Below the pieces are notes generated by a model. The model saw nothing but the letters and a program-made list of their open reading frames with translations, made no database searches and was not told the DNA's origin. Positions 1 to 5,841 of a stretch of DNA of 10,620 bases are shown here, piece by piece. Origin of the DNA: Methanospirillum hungatei (lineage in GTDB: Archaea; Halobacteriota; Methanomicrobia; Methanomicrobiales; Methanospirillaceae); contig NZ_JAIWNS010000100.1 in NCBI RefSeq assembly GCF_020216685.1, positions 1-10,620 on the forward strand, read 5' to 3'. A program made the translations under genes and the position numbers. Numbering within the stretch: the first letter of the stretch is position 1; every line of letters begins with the position of its first letter.

Positions 1-254
1 TGCAACGGGTGGCCATCGGAAGGGCATTGATCAATGATCCAAAGATCATTCTCGCTGATGAGCCTACCGGCAATCTTGACAGTCACACCGCTGAGCAGAT
101 GTACGGGATATTTGAGGAACTGGTAAAGCGAGAATATACCGTAATTATTGTCACTCACAATACTGAACTTGCCCATCGGGCACACCGGGTAATCCGTCTA
201 CGGGATGGACATTTAGAGCCGGATGAAACTTGTATTTGTCAGGATAATACCTGA
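1..254 (+). CDS. ABC transporter ATP-binding protein, LolD/MacB type (3' part only)
   Basis: This is the C-terminal part of an ABC ATPase that powers a membrane transporter or lipoprotein/efflux-type permease from the cytoplasmic face. The gene begins before the window. The frame is already open at base 3 and reads QRVAIGRAL, the stretch that directly follows the LSGG signature in this family, so the GTG at base 9 is not the true start. Walker B with its glutamate and the D-loop are visible as [11 protein letters not shown], and the switch histidine as VTHN. The [10 protein letters not shown] wording is typical of the LolD/MacB/FtsE branch. Walker A, the Q-loop and the signature lie outside. 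About 83 residues are visible, ending at TGA 252-254 after a short polar tail. The substrate cannot be inferred because no permease is in view. The next gene is convergent. Confidence 0.93.
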   Translation, partial: QRVAIGRALINDPKIILADEPTGNLDSHTAEQMYGIFEELVKREYTVIIVTHNTELAHRAHRVIRLRDGHLEPDETCICQDNT

Positions 255-255
255 C

Positions 256-283
256 CAGATTCTTTTCTTTATAACCGAATCTG
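256..283. terminator. Possible hairpin terminator between convergent genes
   Basis: A perfect 7-bp inverted repeat (CAGATTC 256-262, GAATCTG 277-283) with a 14-base pyrimidine-rich spacer starts one base after the stop of the ABC ATPase. Its place between converging genes, and the T-rich run TTCTTTTCTTTAT at 260-272, suit an archaeal 3' end. No U-tract follows the stem, so the T-rich spacer may matter more than the hairpin. Confidence 0.35.
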
Positions 284-324
284 CCCTGCAAAAATCTTGC
301 TGGAAATGAAAGAAAGAAGGTGAA

Positions 325-1317
325 TTAAAAGTCAGCAAAGGGAGTCAGATCACATCCAGTGCAGGGAAGGCACATCGTTTTTGCATGAAGGGGGGATATA
401 CCATACCTGCTCATTTCAGCTTTTGCATGATAACCAAGACGGAGCAGGCGGTCTGCTGATGGTCTTTCTGTGCCAGGCATTGGACGAGACGGGTGAATCA
501 CAACCGGGCGAAGAACCGGGATGACGCCTAAAGACGCAAGTTCTGAAACACTGGAGATGACCGTTTGATCATCTTCCCCAAGACCGATGATCATATTGGA
601 ACTCACATGATTTTTTCCAAATATACGAGCCGCATCTTTCAGCGCATTCAGAATATAATCCAGGTTTTGATCAGGACATATGGCAGGGAAGAGAGCTCTG
701 TCCATGGTTTCAACATTATATTTTACCTCATCAGCCCCTGCTGCATACATCCGTTGAGAACTGTCATGTGTCGGATACACAGAAACCCCGATGGGAACAT
801 CAAACTCTTTTCGAAGTATTTTAACAATCCCTTCCATCCTGGTGACTTCATGTTCAGGCGAGATCTCAATACCGGTGGTGAGAGAAATCGCCTGAAGGAA
901 CCCTCGTGAATTGACTTCATGGATAAGGCTGAAAACCTCTTCTGGTGACTTCACCGGTCCCTGGATTTGATGGACCGGACAGAATGCACACCGGAATATG
1001 CACCGCTCTGAAACGTTGATATATGCCTGATTGGGACAATGAGCACCGACAGGCTCTAGAAAGCCCCGTGCGATACAAGATCCTTCATGCTCGATAAGGA
1101 CACCATCCCCATCCGATCTCATTAAAATAGGGCTGTTATCCCGAATTGATAGTCGTACCCGGCGCGAGTCAGCAGAAAAGAAGACAGATCTTCCTCCGGC
1201 ACCCGGACCTGCAGTGGATCTCCCTACATACTCAGGACGTTCCAGGGCGGGATCCAGCCTGACTGAGCCGATACTGATTAATTTTGCTTTTATTTCTGCA
1301 GTAAATAAATCATCCAT
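325..1317 (-). CDS. Radical SAM protein, biotin-synthase-like archaeal group, with C-terminal CxxCxxC
   Basis: A radical S-adenosylmethionine enzyme, cytosolic, substrate unknown. The longest frame starts at GTG 1326 (333 residues). I prefer ATG 1317 (330 residues) because AGGTGA lies five bases upstream of it, while the GTG has no ribosome site. In the 333-residue numbering, the cluster-binding CX3CX2C is C109, C113, C116 (CIFRCAFC), placed after an unusual N-terminal domain of about 100 residues. The TIM-barrel region follows, including SLTTGIEIS and a SNMIIGLGED stretch that is typical of biotin-synthase-like enzymes. Three more cysteines (C319, C322, C325, MCLPCTGCDLTPF) close the protein and could bind a second Fe-S cluster. 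It resembles the biotin-synthase-related archaeal family (COG2516-like); that assignment is inference. It is a single gene, convergent with the ABC ATPase. A methanogen maturase role is possible but unsupported here. Confidence 0.9.
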   Translation of the reverse strand: MDDLFTAEIKAKLISIGSVRLDPALERPEYVGRSTAGPGAGGRSVFFSADSRRVRLSIRDNSPILMRSDGDGVLIEHEGSCIARGFLEPVGAHCPNQAYINVSERCIFRCAFCPVHQIQGPVKSPEEVFSLIHEVNSRGFLQAISLTTGIEISPEHEVTRMEGIVKILRKEFDVPIGVSVYPTHDSSQRMYAAGADEVKYNVETMDRALFPAICPDQNLDYILNALKDAARIFGKNHVSSNMIIGLGEDDQTVISSVSELASLGVIPVLRPVVIHPSRPMPGTERPSADRLLRLGYHAKAEMSRYGISPLHAKTMCLPCTGCDLTPFADF

Positions 1318-1342
1318 ACCTTTCACCTGAAACTCAAGGTCC

Positions 1343-1368
1343 CTCTCATATCACTTTCGAGATGAGAG
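1343..1368. repeat. Inverted repeat in the radical SAM leader
   Basis: CTCTCAT (1343-1349) and ATGAGAG (1362-1368) form a perfect 7-bp inverted repeat with a 12-base spacer. It lies between the putative TATA box (about 1382-1390) and the start codon of the minus-strand radical SAM gene, near the expected transcription start. It could be an operator or a leader hairpin; no regulator is visible nearby. Confidence 0.35.
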
Positions 1369-1381
1369 ATTGGTATGTTGC

Positions 1382-1390
1382 CATATAAGG
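1382..1390 (-). promoter_or_regulatory. Putative TATA box of the radical SAM gene
   Basis: On the minus strand the sequence reads CCTTATATGG, close to an archaeal TATA element. A start about 25-30 bases downstream would fall near 1357, giving a leader of about 40 bases before ATG 1317. No clear BRE was recognised. Confidence 0.35.
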
Positions 1391-1477
1391 TAAGAATCAG
1401 GAATGCGGCAATTCATGCCGGAACCTGGTTTCAATCCATATCGTCGTGGGAAAAAAAAGAATTTCAGCCGGGGTTTT

Positions 1478-1756
1478 TTAGGGAGCCATATATTCTTGTG
1501 GAGAATCACCAGGCTCAATATCATTATTTTTTATCTTTTGAACCAGTATGTCAAAGTTCTGTATGATATTATCCTGACCGGTAAGATAGCGATCCCCCAT
1601 CAGGACAAATGGTACATGAACATGACCAAGAGATTTTTGCAATTGAGCAAATTTTTGTGCACTGGAGTTGTCTGAACCAATATTATAATAGGCTACAGAG
1701 ATATCTGATGAATTGGATTCATACTGCTCAATAAATGGAATAAACGAATTGAGGAG
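1478..1756 (-). pseudogene. 5'-truncated thioredoxin/glutaredoxin-fold protein (relic)
   Basis: A minus-strand frame is open for 92 codons (stop TAA 1480-1478) but has no start codon near its upstream end, where TAG 1759-1757 closes it. The product looks like real protein: LLNSFIPFIEQYE, then SVAYYNIGSD, then VPFVLMGDRYLTGQDNI. The VPF cis-proline and GDxxLxG pattern is that of the second half of thioredoxin-fold disulfide or glutaredoxin-like proteins. In that family LLNSFIPFIEQYE would directly follow the catalytic CxxC helix, so the redox site and everything before it are missing. No CxxC is found in the adjoining sequence, which runs into the divergent TRIC-type gene 12 bases on. An oligo-T run on the minus strand (1458-1451) lies just past the stop and may be the old terminator. 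Plus-strand ORFs here are shadows of this relic. Identity to a specific subfamily is inference. Confidence 0.68.
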
Positions 1757-1768
1757 CTAAAACCTTTC

Positions 1769-2458
1769 ATGGATCCTGAAATCACCGACATGGTTCTTCT
1801 ATTTCAGACCGTCATACAATGGATTGCAATAATGCTTTCTGCATCCACAGGTGTGTATGATGCACGAAGAAACGGGATGGACTATTTTGGTGCCCTTGTC
1901 ATCGCAGTAATAGTCGCTGTCGGGGGTGGAACGATCCGGGATCTGTTACTCGACAGGTACCCTCTCTTCTGGCTGGCTGATCCAATTTATCTTATCAGCA
2001 TCTTCATCGTGGGAATAATTGGCATTATTCTCATTCCAATATCAAGGACAGATGTCCCTTGGGATCAGAAACATTCTTCTGGGTTTTTACAATCGATTGT
2101 CAGACTGATCTTTGGAACTTCAGGGACCTTTGCCTTTATTGATTCGTTCGCTCTTGGTATGTGGGCATACCTTGGCACCATGTATGCACTTACCAGTGGA
2201 ATACCCCCCATCATTGCCCCCATCATGGGAGTAATCACCGCTTCTTTCGGAGGAGTCCTCCGGGATATATTGTTTGCAAAAATTCCTGAACTCTTTAAAC
2301 CAAGCCAGTTCTATGCCATAGCATCTTTTGCTGGTGCAACAGCATATGTGCTGATGTCCATAGCAGGATTTTCAGGTACTGATGGATTTATCATATGCAT
2401 GATCGTCACCGTTTTTGTGCGTATGACATCAATACGGTACAATATTACCAGTTTTTAA
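1769..2458 (+). CDS. TRIC/YicG-type (UPF0126) membrane protein
   Basis: An integral membrane protein of the TRIC cation-channel/UPF0126 family (Pfam PF03458). Family members are trimeric monovalent-cation channels in animals and in some archaea and bacteria; the bacterial YicG branch has been linked to glycine. The 229 residues hold about seven hydrophobic segments arranged as two repeats. The repeat signatures are GGGTIRDLLL (52-61) and GGVLRDILF (161-169), each at the break of a membrane helix as expected. The N-terminal DARRNGMDYFGA (31-42) is also typical of the family. A linker at 91-107 is longer than usual, making the protein slightly longer than the common 200-210. Start ATG 1769 follows GAGGAG (1751-1756) at a somewhat long spacing of 12 bases; CAATAAATGG (1730-1739) could be its TATA element. 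No partner gene is evident, so the transported ion is inferred from the family only. Confidence 0.9.
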   Translation: MDPEITDMVLLFQTVIQWIAIMLSASTGVYDARRNGMDYFGALVIAVIVAVGGGTIRDLLLDRYPLFWLADPIYLISIFIVGIIGIILIPISRTDVPWDQKHSSGFLQSIVRLIFGTSGTFAFIDSFALGMWAYLGTMYALTSGIPPIIAPIMGVITASFGGVLRDILFAKIPELFKPSQFYAIASFAGATAYVLMSIAGFSGTDGFIICMIVTVFVRMTSIRYNITSF

Positions 2459-2651
2459 TGTGAAAGGCCTATACAGCGGTGAAAAAAATACGTGTGGATG
2501 ATCACTTTTCATCCAGATCAAATGTCGAAAGAGGTGTTCATCGTCAACCCCAGGTTAGTTCTCAACTCTATTGGGATGCTCATGAGAAGGAAAGGAGTTC
2601 CTTGGTGGAACAGATGAGGTTTACATTTTTGAAAAAAACTGTACCAAAGGC
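2459..2651. other. Gene-free stretch before the moaD relic
   Basis: No intact gene is recognised. One plus-strand frame is open for about 63 codons (2463 to the TGA at 2652-2654) but has no start and no family I recognise. It may be eroded coding sequence from the same decaying locus or chance. A 6-bp inverted repeat GGATGA/TCATCC (2496-2501, 2509-2514) lies about 40 bases after the TRIC-type gene and could mark its 3' end, though no T-run follows. Confidence 0.4.
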
Positions 2652-2931
2652 ATGAAAATTCATTATCAGACATATGCATGATTTGTTGAATTCCTTGGAA
2701 AAGAAGGCGACATTGAAATTACACCAGGAACAACAATACATGGATTTCTCAAACTCATTACAGGGGAGGATGAAAAGAAACAATTACTGCTCTTTGATGA
2801 GAACGGAGTAGTACGAAGGTATGTTAGTATCCTTAAAAATACAGACACAAAGATCAAATCCTGAACAAAGAAACAGCTTCCTTCAGGATACGAATGAACA
2901 TATATTGTACCCGCCTGTTTCCGGAGGCTGA
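2652..2931 (+). pseudogene. moaD: moaD relic: molybdopterin synthase small subunit / sulfur carrier, nonsense codon plus frameshift
   Basis: A decayed ubiquitin-like sulfur carrier of molybdenum/tungsten cofactor synthesis. From ATG 2652 the frame reads MKIHYQTYA, then TGA (2679-2681), then FVEFLGKEGDIEITPGTT, later LLLFDENGVVRRYVSILKN. This follows archaeal MoaD closely (KxFAxFREILG at the N-terminus, then LFDENGxxRxYVxILxN). The TGA sits where the family often has Arg, so a single CGA-to-TGA change explains it. The frame stops again at 2862-2864. Continuing in the +1 frame gives DTNEHILYPPVSGG and TGA 2929-2931, the canonical MoaD C-terminus with terminal Gly-Gly. Total length, about 92 residues, fits the family. 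There is thus one nonsense mutation and a net +1 shift between about 2853 and 2887. The moaE relic follows with no gap, as in intact moaDE operons. Confidence 0.8.
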
Positions 2932-3129
2932 ATGATTCACATAAAAAAAGAACCGACAGATACCTTACACCTGTTGATCTTAACGATGATTGCTGTCGCT
3001 GCAGGCCACCGGAATGAAGCATTTTTAGCGGCACGATACATCATCGATGAATGAAAAACCCGGGTGCCAATCTGGAAAGCAGACGTTTTCAACGACAAGG
3101 TCACATGGATCCATGGAGAAAAAGAATAA
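2932..3129 (+). pseudogene. moaE: moaE relic: molybdopterin synthase large subunit, internal deletion plus nonsense codon
   Basis: MoaE is the catalytic subunit of molybdopterin synthase and partners MoaD. The ATG at 2932 abuts the moaD stop (TGAATG). The frame reads MIHIKKEPTDT, like a MoaE N-terminus, then jumps to MIAVAAGHRNEAFLAARYII, the conserved HRxxAF region, so some 70 residues are missing (MoaE is usually near 140). After DE comes TGA (3052-3054), then KTRVPIWKADVFNDKVTWIH and GEKE, ending at TAA 3127-3129. The family has DxLKxRxPxWKxE here, so the stop replaces the Leu of LK, a one-base change from TTA. The His-Arg pair and the PIWK lysine are still present. The reading frame is otherwise kept across 66 codons, so decay looks recent. 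It overlaps the longest reading of the next gene. Confidence 0.82.
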
Positions 3130-4285
3130 TCCTGATACTATTCAGAACTCAATTATTTATGCGAATAATGCTGCAACGACATGGCCAAAACCGCCATCAG
3201 TCTTAGCCGCGGTATATAAGGCAGCAGCCGGACCCTATCTTGAACAGGGGAGAACCACTGTACAGGATGTACCCGACTACCTGTTCGAGACACGAAGAAG
3301 ACTTGCCAACTTTTTCAATACCAGAGATCCTGATGCATATGTTTTTACGGCACATGCCACGGATTCACTCAATCTCCTGATACACGGATTTGCTCGCCAG
3401 GAGAAAGGACCCTTTCATGTCATCACCACGTTATTTGAGCATAATTCGGTAATCCGCCCCCTTTATGAGTTGCAAAAAACGGGTCGGATATCGCTGACCG
3501 TCATTCCTCCAAATGCAGAGGGGATAATCGATCCTGACGATGTGAGCGGGGCTCTACGGGATGATACAAAACTTGGGATATTCTCACATGCAGGGAATGT
3601 AATCGGAACGGTCCAGGATATCTCCGAGATCACCCGGATTATGGATGAAGCTGACATTTTCTCCATCATTGACGGAGCACAGAGTGCCGGGCAGATCCCT
3701 ATCGATCTCTCACGGATACTGTGTGATGCATTTGTCTTTACCGGTCACAAGTATCTCTTTGGAGTTCCAGGAACAGGGGGGTTCTTTCTCAGAAGTCCTG
3801 ACCAGATCTACCCGGTACGACAGGGAGGGACCGGGATTGATTCGTCCTCACCTGTTCAGCCTGAATCAATGCCTGAACGATTTGAGGCAGGCACACCAAA
3901 CTTCCCCGGCATAGCAGGACTTGGAGCAGGGATTGCATATGTTCAGGATATCGGGATAGAGGCCATACAAACGAAGACGATGGGGATGATCTCTGACCTG
4001 ATTCAGAAGTTGCAGGAGATCAACGGGGTATCCATACTCCATGAACACCCGCAGACCCCCCTTGTGTCATTTCAGATTCCCGGGCTCGATCCTGATGACA
4101 TCGGGTACATCCTTGCCAAAGCGTACCGGATCATCACACGGAGTGGTCTCCACTGCGCTCCGTGGGTTCACTCCCGCCTTACAGAGGGAAAAGGTGCTGT
4201 GCGTATCAGTTTGTCATACATGAACACCTTTGAGGAGTGTGCTCAGATCGCTGATGCAATCAACGCACTATGCCAGTCAGAATAA
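3113..4285 (+). CDS. Cysteine desulfurase family protein, EF2568 type (class V aminotransferase)
   Basis: A PLP enzyme expected to take sulfur from cysteine, forming a persulfide and alanine, in the cytosol. From ATG 3113 it has 390 residues. Motifs: N-terminal YANNAATTWPKP (16-27), typical of the TIGR01977 branch; H110 in FEHNS; cofactor-binding D188 in IIDGAQSAGQ; Schiff-base lysine K213 in TGHKYLFGVPGTGG; and catalytic C348 in RSGLHCAPWVH. An ATG at 3047 would add 22 residues (MNEKPGCQSGK...), but these are the moaE relic read in another frame, so 3113 is preferred. Neither start has a strong ribosome site. The gene follows the decayed moaDE pair and precedes the sulfur carrier and NcsA genes, pointing to sulfur delivery for cofactor or tRNA thiolation. 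EF2568-type genes elsewhere occur with selenium or molybdenum-hydroxylase genes, so the acceptor is open. Confidence 0.9.
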   Translation: MEKKNNPDTIQNSIIYANNAATTWPKPPSVLAAVYKAAAGPYLEQGRTTVQDVPDYLFETRRRLANFFNTRDPDAYVFTAHATDSLNLLIHGFARQEKGPFHVITTLFEHNSVIRPLYELQKTGRISLTVIPPNAEGIIDPDDVSGALRDDTKLGIFSHAGNVIGTVQDISEITRIMDEADIFSIIDGAQSAGQIPIDLSRILCDAFVFTGHKYLFGVPGTGGFFLRSPDQIYPVRQGGTGIDSSSPVQPESMPERFEAGTPNFPGIAGLGAGIAYVQDIGIEAIQTKTMGMISDLIQKLQEINGVSILHEHPQTPLVSFQIPGLDPDDIGYILAKAYRIITRSGLHCAPWVHSRLTEGKGAVRISLSYMNTFEECAQIADAINALCQSE

Positions 4286-4506
4286 CATACCGGTAAAGGT
4301 GCAACAATCACTCATAAAATAAGGAATACATCCCTCCATGCTGATATTGTTTTATCCTGCACCGGACTGCGTTTAGTGTACTCTTAAAAGATCTTCCAAT
4401 CCCAAGGATCATGAATAACAGGAAGCCATAATTATCATCCTACCGTTCCATCAGATGTACTCCTATTGTTCTTTGGTATATTTAGTCATCAAGTAACCGG
4501 CAATTT

Positions 4507-4559
4507 TCAGGTTTTCTGATAAAAAACATCCGGGATTTTATCCCATGAAAAAACCCTGA
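4507..4559. repeat. Nested inverted repeats upstream of the sulfur-carrier gene
   Basis: An inner hairpin GGGAT-TTT-ATCCC (4532-4544) sits inside an imperfect outer stem TCAGGTTTT (4507-4515) with AAAACCCTGA (4550-4559, one bulged base), followed by ATTTTT. It lies just upstream of the putative TATA box. It could be a terminator of an upstream transcript, a small RNA or a regulatory site; the sequence alone does not decide. Confidence 0.35.
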
Positions 4560-4567
4560 TTTTTCAC

Positions 4568-4591
4568 AATAAACTTTATGATGATATACAT
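4568..4591 (+). promoter_or_regulatory. Putative promoter of the sulfur carrier-ncsA operon
   Basis: The AT-rich run holds AATAAACTTTATG and GATATACAT, both TATA-like. Initiation 25-30 bases downstream would fall at about 4598-4615. That is compatible with a near-leaderless message from ATG 4598, or with a leader of 55-70 bases before ATG 4670. Confidence 0.35.
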
Positions 4592-4669
4592 AAGATCATG
4601 CAATCCCTGATCGATTTTTTGCCGGCATCATCAAACCTATCATCAAATAACGCTATAACTCATCCACGA

Positions 4670-4864
4670 ATGAGACTTATGCTCCCGGATCAATCAGTGA
4701 TTGAGGTATCGGTCGAAGGAAGAACAATCGAAACGATACTAAACAGCCAGGGAATTGATCCGCTGACGACCTTGATCTCACGGGAGGATGAGATCATCCC
4801 GGAAGATACCATCCCTGATGAGGAGGATGTTATCAGAGTCATTCGGATCTCCCATGGCGGATAA
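4670..4864 (+). CDS. ThiS/MoaD-like ubiquitin-fold sulfur carrier (SAMP2-like)
   Basis: A small beta-grasp protein whose C-terminal glycine is adenylated and thiocarboxylated to carry sulfur; archaeal SAMPs can also be conjugated to proteins. From ATG 4670 it has 64 residues: MRLMLPDQSVIEVSVEGRTI, then ETILNSQGIDP, ending DVIRVIRISHGG. The strand-helix-strand pattern and the terminal Gly-Gly fit haloarchaeal SAMP2, which works with NcsA in tRNA thiolation. The frame opens at ATG 4598, adding 24 Ser/Asn-rich residues that do not fit the family, so I prefer 4670; no good ribosome site supports either. It overlaps the next gene by 11 bases, the terminal Gly-Gly codons containing the ncsA start, so the two are surely co-translated. 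No E1-like (UbaA/MoeB) activating gene is in the window. Confidence 0.83.
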   Translation: MRLMLPDQSVIEVSVEGRTIETILNSQGIDPLTTLISREDEIIPEDTIPDEEDVIRVIRISHGG

Positions 4865-5780
4865 GAAGATACACTGTGAACAGTGTAACAAGCCCGCAGT
4901 CTACCTTGACCGGGAACAAGGAGTTCATCTCTGCAGAGACCACCTGAAAGAATCTGTAGAGAATGAAGTGCGAAGGTACCTGAAAACGAAAAGCCTCCCT
5001 GAGACACTCGGCGTTGCTTTTTCAGGAGGGAAAGACAGTACTGCCTTACTTAAGGTGCTGAGTGAGATCAGGAGTGAACTCCCCTGTAGTATAATCGCAC
5101 TCACCGTTGATGAAGGAATAGAAGGATATCGTCAGGATACAATCCGGGCAGCGACAGAAACATGTCTGACGCTTGAAATACCTCACAAGATCATCAGGTT
5201 TCAGGACCTGTATGGATACTCCCTGGATCATCTGGTATCAGGATCAGAGCGAAATGCCTGCACCATCTGTGGAATCCTTCGCCGTCGGGCACTCGAAGTT
5301 CTGGCACAAAAGCATTCGATCTCCATGATTGCGACCGGGCATAACCAGGATGACCATGCCCAGACCACTTTGATGAATGCCATTTCAGGAGATGTGAGAA
5401 AGGTCTTTTCCGGGTACGGACCGTCATCATGGTATGCACACCGAATCAAACCATTTGCCAGGGTAAGCGAGAAAGAAGTAACCCTTTACGCTCTCCTAAG
5501 CGGATTATTTAAAGATCTGCCGGAGTGCCCATACGCAGTATCTTCACTTCGGGGAGAGGTCAGAACCCTCCTGTACCAGTATGAACAAAAACATCCCGGA
5601 GCAATGAGAAATGCTGCCCGGTGTGAAGAAGAGATCAGGGAAAGATTAGGAGGAACGTATCATCCGGAAGAATATAAGGCCTGTTCAGTCTGTGGGTGGC
5701 CGGGTTCGGGAACCATCTGTCAGGTGTGTATGGTTCTCGGCAAGGATATCCCCCATCACAACACTGTGACAAAAGAATAA
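4854..5780 (+). CDS. ncsA: tRNA 2-thiolation protein, NcsA/TtuA/Ncs6 family
   Basis: An ATP-dependent tRNA uridine 2-thiolase: it adenylates the uridine C2 oxygen and replaces it with sulfur. From ATG 4854 it has 308 residues, and all family marks are present. The N-terminal zinc site is C8, C11, C27, H30. The PP-loop is FSGGKDSTALL (56-66). C136 and C139 (ACTICG) with C225 (PECPY) are the three ligands of the TtuA/NcsA [4Fe-4S] cluster. TGHNQDDHAQT spans 161-171. A C-terminal zinc site is C277, C280, C289, C292. An upstream in-frame ATG (4788) would add 22 residues read from inside the carrier gene, so 4854 is chosen. Only a weak GGAT-type ribosome site is seen, and the overlap with the carrier gene suggests translational coupling. 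The target could be U34 or U54; sequence alone does not say. The iscSU pair downstream could supply its cluster. Confidence 0.92.
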   Translation: MADKKIHCEQCNKPAVYLDREQGVHLCRDHLKESVENEVRRYLKTKSLPETLGVAFSGGKDSTALLKVLSEIRSELPCSIIALTVDEGIEGYRQDTIRAATETCLTLEIPHKIIRFQDLYGYSLDHLVSGSERNACTICGILRRRALEVLAQKHSISMIATGHNQDDHAQTTLMNAISGDVRKVFSGYGPSSWYAHRIKPFARVSEKEVTLYALLSGLFKDLPECPYAVSSLRGEVRTLLYQYEQKHPGAMRNAARCEEEIRERLGGTYHPEEYKACSVCGWPGSGTICQVCMVLGKDIPHHNTVTKE

Positions 5781-5841
5781 TGAGCATACCATTGCAGACA
5801 CACCTCATCTACTAGTACCACAAACATATACGCACGATACC

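Larger units (their letters stand above)
4286..4597. other. 312-base intergenic region before the sulfur-carrier gene
   Basis: No coding frame or RNA gene is recognised. GGTGCA (4298-4303) and TGCACC (4358-4363) form a distant inverted repeat, and a short T-rich run (4348-4353) may end the upstream transcript. Nearer the carrier gene lies a nested hairpin (4507-4559) and an AT-rich promoter-like stretch (4568-4591), both listed separately. Confidence 0.5.

Noticed and set aside
565..909. 114-codon plus-strand ORF within the radical SAM gene
   Set aside because: Antisense shadow; the opposite strand carries the full set of radical SAM motifs.
1406..1420. Hairpin CGGCA-ATTCA-TGCCG
   Set aside because: Only 5 bp of stem, no adjacent T-run in a useful orientation, and no gene end at the right distance; likely chance.
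1428..1437. GTTTCAATCC, resembling the end of an archaeal CRISPR repeat
   Set aside because: It occurs as a single copy with no spacer-repeat periodicity nearby.
1375..1675. Two overlapping plus-strand ORFs of 63 and 90 codons
   Set aside because: They are shadows opposite the thioredoxin-fold relic. Their products show no family motif, and the minus-strand frame is clearly the protein-like one.
2580..3034. Minus-strand ORFs of 67 and 122 codons
   Set aside because: They lie antisense to the moaDE relic, are rich in Ser/Cys/Phe as in typical shadow frames, and match nothing I recognise.
2679..3054. In-frame TGA codons in the moaD and moaE relics read as selenocysteine
   Set aside because: The positions normally hold Arg and Leu, not Cys; an independent frameshift and a large deletion occur in the same genes; no SECIS-like element was recognised.
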